Source: Geosiphon pyriformis | Lineage: Eukaryota > Glomeromycota > Glomeromycetes > Archaeosporales > Geosiphonaceae | Direction: 5' to 3' | Assembly (NCBI GenBank): GCA_016748015.1 | Contig: JAAOMT010000352.1 | Location: forward strand, 372,001 to 436,000 | Length of the DNA stretch: 64,000 bases | In this document: one piece after another, positions 58,380-64,000 of the stretch | How the letters are laid out: the number at the start of each line of letters is the position of its first letter | Numbering within the stretch: the stretch's first letter is position 1 | The notes under the pieces: model-generated | What the model saw: only the letters and a program-made list of their open reading frames with translations | Told to the model about the DNA's origin: nothing | Databases searched by the model: none | Position numbers and translations under genes: made by a program

Positions 58380-58945
58380 TAGCTTCTATCACCAAAACTT
58401 TGATTGGTGTAATAATACCATTGACTTCAAATGGGAAATTATCAATCTCACCAATAGGGGTTTTGGTCATTCCATCAGCTGTTATTATCCTAATGCTGGC
58501 AGTGCAATCAACTCAGCGACCTAGTTGGTCCATAAGTTGTTGTGTGATGATGTTGCCTGTTGATCCACTATCCAGAATTAGTTTAATAGTCTGACCATTG
58601 ACTTTGGCATTGGTGTACATAGCAGTAATGGGTTTAGTATTGAGTACAACTTTACTAAAAAGAGGCATTGCTGATTTCTCAAGTTCAAAGAGAAAAATGG
58701 CTGCAAGTAATTTGTCTTCTGTAATAGTTATTAAGGGTATATTGCTAGTAAGTGGCTTTTGGTTGGTTTCCTATTTGCTAGATGTGGTGTCTTCTGAAGT
58801 TACTAAAAAGCTTAAATAGTTTTGGAAACTCAGGTTTTGGGTGTATTCAGTTTCTGAACTCCACTAACATGATCCTAATTGTTGGGTAAATGAACTGGGG
58901 ATCAGTTGATAAACAACCATTGCTGATCTCCAGTTTTGTTGAATG
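58380..58945 (-). pseudogene. Element H aspartic protease
   Basis: KVNGQTIKLILDSGSTGNII with intact DSG at about 58,575 on the minus strand, then TQQLMDQLG and a tail with GEIDNFPFEVNGI-type residues leading to VLVIEA. Stops flank the domain. Confidence 0.75.
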
Positions 58946-59199
58946 GATTTCAGTCTTTGATTTCTATGTAATATTGAAGTTTAAATTTGTGACAGTGTTT
59001 GAATTTGTTGGGGTTAATATATTACTTGTAACTGTGGTTAATAGATTATTGGTGCTGGAGTCTAATAAATCTGTGTTTGATAAATAAACTGCTGTGTCAT
59101 TGGTAGGTAATTTGATTGATATGGTGCTGAGTTTGGTTAATAACTCAGAGTTTGAAACTGGCAATTGGGGTTTCAATTTTGATCTCCTGATTGTTGGTT

Positions 59200-60950
59200 A
59201 TTTAATCGACAATAGCAGTCAATTTGTAGGTGTTCTTGTTTATCACAATAGTGGCAAACATGTGTTTTCTGTTGTCACTGTTAATTGATTGACAATGATG
59301 GATACAATTGATTTTGAAAACAATTAGAGGTTTCTTGATTATTGTATCATTAAAAAGGTTGATAAATTGCCTGATTGTTGTTAGCTAAGTATTCTTCTAA
59401 TTTCTGGTTGATTAATTCACTGAATTGCTTCAATTTGGAATCCAAGTCAGATGATCTATTTATCACTAGATTTATGGCTTGGGCATGGTTGGCTTCAAGT
59501 TTGGCTGTTTTAAAATCTTTGGTGTTTGTAACAGCTGCTTAAAAGTCTGTTGAATGTAATAAACATATGTGTTGGAGGATGCTACTACACAGGCCTCTAA
59601 TGAATTGTAAAATAATCAGCCTGTATTGCCTGAATTTGGTGCAGATTTCTGTAGAAGCATTCTAAGTAAGTAGTAACTGCTTCAGTTTCTTCTTGTTTGA
59701 TGGTGGTGAAAGTATTTGCTAGACAATTAATACTATTATTATTGTTAAAATATTGTAGGAATACAAGCTTAAATATATTGAAATCCTGAGGTTTGTTGGC
59801 CAAGCTTTGATATCATGAGTCGACAATATCTTGAAAAAAGTATGAAATGGCTTGCATGACTCTGGCATCATTCCATCTGTTGGCTGTAATGGCTTTTTCA
59901 ACATTGTCTAGCCATACTTGGGTGGTATCTTCTTTGCCTGTGAATTTTTCGAGTTTTGCTATTGGGGCATAGGCCATTAGATCCAAGTTTGGTTGTTGTT
60001 GTGGTTGCTGTTGCAGCTGCTGCTGGAATTGTTGTTGGAATAGTGATTGTGGCTGTTGCTGTTGCTGTTTGTTGATTGGTGAAACTGGTGGTAGATTAAT
60101 CATGATTACTGAAAGTAAGTTTTTCTGGATAATAATGTCAGAGTTTGAATTGTTCCAATTTTCTGGAGTTTAATTAACCAGAGTTTCAATTTCTGAATTT
60201 TTTAGGATTGGGTTTTGCTTGTTAATTTCTTGATTACTACTTTTCTTTTCCTCAGAGTTAGTTATTTCTCAAGGACTAATGGTTTCAAACTCTGGTTGTG
60301 GTAGTAGTAATCAAATTTCTGATGGCATTAAGAATCATGATTTAAATCTCTCAAAATAATTGCCATATGTTCCTAATAACTCTGCTTTCTTTTGTTTACT
60401 TTGAAACAGAATTCTGTTCAGTAGTGTTGTTGCACTTGTTATAGCCACACTTATTATATTGATAGTACTTCCAGATATGTGATAATATAATAGATTAGCA
60501 GGTGAATCAAATCTTTGTTTCTTCCAAGTGAGTAGTTAGACTTGTTTTGGTGTTCCTGTTAGTGTTTATAATCTTTCTTTTCTCTTATCAGCAAAAGTTA
60601 TAGGAAATTTCTGTTTGGTATATTTTTCAATTTCTCTGTTTATTTCTGTGATTAGAAGTGCAAATAAGTAGTTTTGTGGAAGGGTGGTGCTTTGGAGTAG
60701 TTCATTGAAGAAATTGTTGAAGGCAAATTCTGGATCTTCTTGGCCTCCCAAATGATATACTATTTTCTTGTTGACATAACAGTTGAAAGCTAATACTATT
60801 GGCCAATTATTATTTGTTAATTCGAAATAGGTGTGATAGTGTTGGAATAAAAATTTTGCAAATTCTAAATAGTTTGTCTCTGTTTCTTCAGATTCTGCCA
60901 CTGTTTTGGATGGGTGTTTGTTGGTACTGGTTCTTTGTTAGATTATATTT
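59200..60950 (-). pseudogene. Element H gag
   Basis: MAESEETETNYLEFAKFLFQ, LPQNYLFALLITEINREIEK, a Gln-rich run (about 60,000-60,090), MAYAPIAKLEKFTGKED, NRWNDARVMQAISYFFQD, a TGA where C has Trp (59,819), YQSLANKPQDFNIFKL, LECFYRNLHQIQAIQ and the knuckle CHYCDKQEHLQIDC near 59,225-59,265. Close to element C gag, with fewer stops. Confidence 0.8.
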
Positions 60951-60966
60951 CACAGGTAGCACCAAA

Positions 60967-61722
60967 TGTTACAGATAATTATTTGGGATCTCAAAGCAAA
61001 TAACAAACCCATAATTTGGTGTTCAATTGATTTAATGATGTTAATATCTGAAGGTTTTTTGTTAAGTCTTTTGTATAATAGACAGAGATTCAAGTGTGGT
61101 TGTTGGTGAGTGGTTTTCCCAATTTCTATTTTCAGCATGGTGGCCAGTTTAGTCTGGCAGTCATGCTCTTTTGGTAAGCTATCTGTTAATATATATAATT
61201 CTACTCTTATCTCTGGGTCTTTTACCAGGCTATCCATGATATTAATATCTCAGTGCTTAGTCCTTAATCAATTAGTAAATACAACAGAATACAGAAAAAA
61301 AAATAAAAAAAATAAAGAAAAGATAAAGAAAATAAGCTAAGGCAGTTTACAAGTTAGTATTTCATCAATAGCCATGATCAAGAGCTATTGTTCCAGTGTG
61401 GTTAAGTATCAATTACTATCAACATAAAGTGTTGATAGTAGAAAATATATTAATATAGTGAATAATTATTTATTGATATTTGTATAACAGGGTTGCTTAG
61501 ATCAAATCTAAATTGAGAGATCTGTTTTTTCTACTTCTAATACTACCACTATATATACATAATTAAGATTCCTCAATTTCTTAATTTTTTACACTAGGAA
61601 TTCTGGGATTTCTGAAATCCTGTAATTCTTTTGAGAGAAATTCTGGAATTCTACATTTACTATGGCTACTTCTAATTGGCTAATTTATATGCTAATATAC
61701 TTCCTATATTCTATAAGTAACA
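60967..61722 (-). repeat. Element H 5' LTR
   Basis: 756 bp; plus-strand ends TGTTACAGATAATT and CTATAAGTAACA. The primer-binding site lies at its left (minus reading TTTGGTGCTACC). Similar to the LTRs of D and F but shorter in U3. Confidence 0.87.
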
Positions 61723-62241
61723 ATACTTAAATAGTCATAATTATATAAGCACTTCCTAATTATCACAGATAATCTTTTATGAACTGCCTTTATCAAGTAT
61801 GTGTACAAGCCAGCTGTTTATTTGCTTATATAACTGGCTGTTATATGAGAATTAGAATGCCAAACCAAGATAATAAGCTTTCAATTAATGTCTTTAACAT
61901 ACAAAAGATCTATAGCATTAACACCAGAACCAACTTTTCATTGAAAACACTTTACAGTATTATATATAATCTTAACAAAATATTAAACATTGCCAAAAAT
62001 CATTATATCATTAACTAATAAAAAATTTTTCTAAATGTTTATTAAAAAAACAAATCTTGAAAATGCAGCTTGATTAGCCAGCTTATCAACAATTTTGTTG
62101 TCCAATATGCTGGAATGGCTTTTCACTTTTGTCCAACTCACAGAAATTCATTTATTCTTAACCAAACTATTAAAATAACATTGCTTAATTCAACACTTAT
62201 TGTAAAAGTTTGGTGCCACCAACTTCAATTTAGCTTGATAC
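61723..62241 (-). pseudogene. LINE ORF2 fragment: RNase H domain and following region
   Basis: Minus-strand SWTKVKSHSSILDNKIVDKL is the RNase H end motif (K-x-HSG-x-x-x-N-x-x-A/V-D), followed by FGNV, a stop, YFVKIIYNTVK, VWHSNSHITASYISK and TYLIKAVHKRLSVIIRKCLY, which I recognise as the region after RNase H in the same LINE type as 15465-31771. It is bounded by the LTRs of H and I. TGA codons stand at two family Trp positions. It is a separate, oppositely oriented LINE copy. Confidence 0.75.
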
Positions 62242-63007
62242 TGTTATAAATAATTATTTGGGGTGTTAATACAAATAACAAATCTGTAACTTGGTGCTCA
62301 ATAGCTGGTGATGTTAGTAATTTCTGAAGGTTTTGAAGTCTGAAAATTTTGGTTGAGTTTTTTGTATAATAAACAGAGATTCAATTAATGGTTTCTTTTA
62401 TGAATTTTTTTTTAGTGTGATGGCCAGTTTATTTTGGCAGTTGTGCTTTTCTGGTAAGCTATTTTTAAATTTCTACTTTTATTTTCAGATCTTTTATCAG
62501 GTTATTCTTAACATCAAATACTCAACACTTAATTATTTTTTAATCAATTAGTAAACAACAAAAAAAAAAACAAAAAAAAAATTTAATATCTTATTAATAG
62601 CCATAATCAAAAACTATTGATCCAGTATGGTTAAGTATTAAATTTTATTAATATAAAGTGTTAATAATGAGAAATTAATTAATATTTTTAATCAAGCAAT
62701 GATAATATAATTGGATGATAATTAGATATTTTATTGATATTGATGGATTTCCACTTTAAGTTATAGAAAACTATTTTTTGAAGAAAAAATATTGGGATTT
62801 TGAACTTTATTGAATCTGAATACTTTTCTGTTTTTAACATTTTCATTATATATATATAATTTGTATTATATGAGATTCTTAGAAAATTCTAGAATTTTGG
62901 AATCCTGCAATTTCTCAAGAAGAATCTTAGAATTCTTTATTTTATTATATCTATTTTTAATTGGTTATTTTATTTATTATTATAATTTTTAATTTCTATG
63001 AGTAACA
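62242..63007 (-). repeat. Element I 3' LTR
   Basis: 766 bp; plus-strand ends TGTTATAAATAATT and GAGTAACA. The element runs right and off the window. Same family as C, D and H by the TTATTTGGGGT start and the stem-loop remnant near 62,596. Confidence 0.82.
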
Positions 63008-63020
63008 TTATTTTCTTCTT

Positions 63021-64000
63021 TTAATATTGAGCTTTATTAAAATCTCTTAAACTTTCTAAATCTTTTTCTTGGATTAACTCTATAACTTTTTTTACGAAAA
63101 TTATTTGGGCAATATTGGTTTGTAATTTTTCAAATTGAGTATTGGTAATTTTTCCTAATTAGTTGATGATTACTGTATCCATTATTGGATGTAACAATGT
63201 TTTCAGACAGTCTTAAAACTCTGTTTGTAACTAGTATATTATTTATGCTTATGTAGATAGATTATTTTTTTCATAAAGTGTTTAAACTGTTGTAATATTG
63301 TTATATTGAACATCTGTTTTGTTTTATCTGTATATAAGTTCTAAATATTGAGCTTTTATCCCAAGTGATAATAATAAAAGTTCCTTAGAAATTGTTGTAT
63401 CCATTATTTTCAATTTTTTTCTATTAACTCTTTATATAGTACTATTGTCTTTGGTGTTTTTATAGATATTTTTACTTTTGTTATTATATTCTTTACTATA
63501 TTTTTATGTTTTTCATATATTCTATATTGTATTTCATATTGAAATTTTTATTTTTTTTCTGTATATTAAATGGTTTATTAATTGATTGTGATTTTTATGT
63601 TTAGTTTTTGATGTTTGATTAGTTGAAATAGTTGTTGAATTAGTAAGTAAATATTGTTGATAATTTTTATTTTTTTATTTGCTTTTTTTATATATATTGG
63701 TTTTTTATATACTATTTTTGTAAATCAATTTAATATGTTTGTATTAATAATTATGATTGGTTCTAAATTTCATAGAATTTTATCTGGTTGGATTAGTATT
63801 TGTTGTATTCTTAGTTATAGAATATTACTAATAAATGATAATACTATATTGTAATATGGTTTCAGTTAATCTCTATGTGCTGCTTTAGCTAAAATTTTGT
63901 TGTTTTATCTTAATTTATAAGTTCTATTTTCTAAAATTTCTTCAATATAAAATGGTTTATTCTATTTGGAATCAAATTTTTCATTCCATTGTTTTTCTGC
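63021..64000 (-). pseudogene. Element I integrase C terminus and ORF3, truncated by window edge
   Basis: Minus strand from 64000: AEKQWNEKFDSK, PFYIEEILENRTYKL, NNKILAKAAHRD and LEPIIIINTN match the integrase tail of D. Left of about 63,620 ORF3 segments appear, clearest as ITNTQFEKLQTNIAQIIF and DLESLRDFNKAQY, ending in TAA at 63021 against the polypurine tract. Very AT-rich and full of stops. Confidence 0.72.

Larger units (their letters stand above)
57740..61722 (-). mobile_element. LTR retrotransposon H, 5' half
   Basis: Minus-strand element with its 5' LTR at 60967-61722 and gag, protease and start of the Cys module running left to 57740, where D is inserted; it resumes at 33784 and stops near 33,530. 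No pol, integrase or 3' LTR remains. It is embedded at its right end in minus-strand LINE sequence. Confidence 0.87.

Noticed and set aside
61779-62018. Plus-strand ORF of 79 residues
   Set aside because: The minus strand of the same stretch matches the LINE ORF2 region after RNase H, so the plus-strand frame is a shadow.
1-64000. tRNA and rRNA genes
   Set aside because: No cloverleaf B-box pattern or rRNA core sequence was noticed by eye on either strand; a covariance search would be needed to exclude short RNA genes.

Overview
The window looks like nuclear DNA of an early-diverging fungus, most likely an arbuscular mycorrhizal fungus (Glomeromycotina). The reasons are the very high A+T content, genes split by many short GT-AG introns, and a LINE whose two proteins I recognise from that group. 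Species cannot be assigned from sequence alone. The layout is two compartments. Positions 1 to about 7,000 are a compact gene island. From about 7,400 to the end the window is almost entirely transposable-element DNA with no intact host gene that I can support.

Gene island. On the minus strand are the first two coding exons of a SAM-domain protein of Ste50 type (83-413, continuing off the left edge). Next is a frameshifted multi-exon relic of an uncharacterised fungal protein family (638-2098, plus). Two apparently intact genes follow, tail to tail: a 10-exon Arb2/FAM172-domain protein (2966-4791, plus, 397 residues) and an 11-exon ATP-dependent NAD(P)H-hydrate dehydratase (5342-7017, minus, 316 residues). 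I rebuilt both exon by exon. All junctions keep frame and the totals divide by three, so these models are strong. An AT-rich stretch with one palindromic MITE-like element (7441-7728) and a 12-bp tandem repeat (10620-10739) follows.

Repeat compartment. A degenerate minus-strand Ty3/gypsy element (J, about 11.0-15.46 kb) abuts a plus-strand LINE (15.5-31.77 kb). The LINE is split inside its reverse transcriptase by a minus-strand LTR element C (19716-30896). C is itself split inside its integrase by a 1.25-kb TA-flanked inverted-repeat transposon K (21690-22941). A truncated LTR element B (31772 to about 33,530) meets a minus-strand element H head-on. H is interrupted by element D (33785-57739, TSD ATAG). 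D carries two further insertions: element A in its 5' LTR (34426-44280, TSD CCAG/CCAA) and element F in its pol gene (49078-53077, TSD GTGA). On the far right are a minus-strand LINE RNase H fragment (61723-62241) and the 3' end of a further minus-strand element I (62242 to the edge).

The most interesting content is the architecture of the A/C/D/F/H/I elements. Those complete enough to judge (A, C, D) encode Gag with a CCHC knuckle, an aspartic protease, a Cys-rich zinc-ribbon-like module, a dUTPase domain, RT-RNase H and integrase, followed by an unrecognised third ORF in the position where retroviruses carry env. H, I and F preserve parts of this layout. In A the dUTPase shows all five family motifs; in C and D the catalytic Asp is Asn in both copies. 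The third ORF is recognisable in A, C, D and I and its last codons survive in F. F is a non-autonomous derivative whose coding region has been replaced by about 16 copies of an 86-bp minisatellite with a 173-bp higher-order repeat.

All large elements appear dead in this window. Stops fall repeatedly at conserved Trp, Arg and Gln codons, catalytic Asp is repeatedly Asn, and the sequence differences I compared in the LTR pair of A are transitions, often CA in one copy and TG in the other, as expected from decay of methylated CpG.
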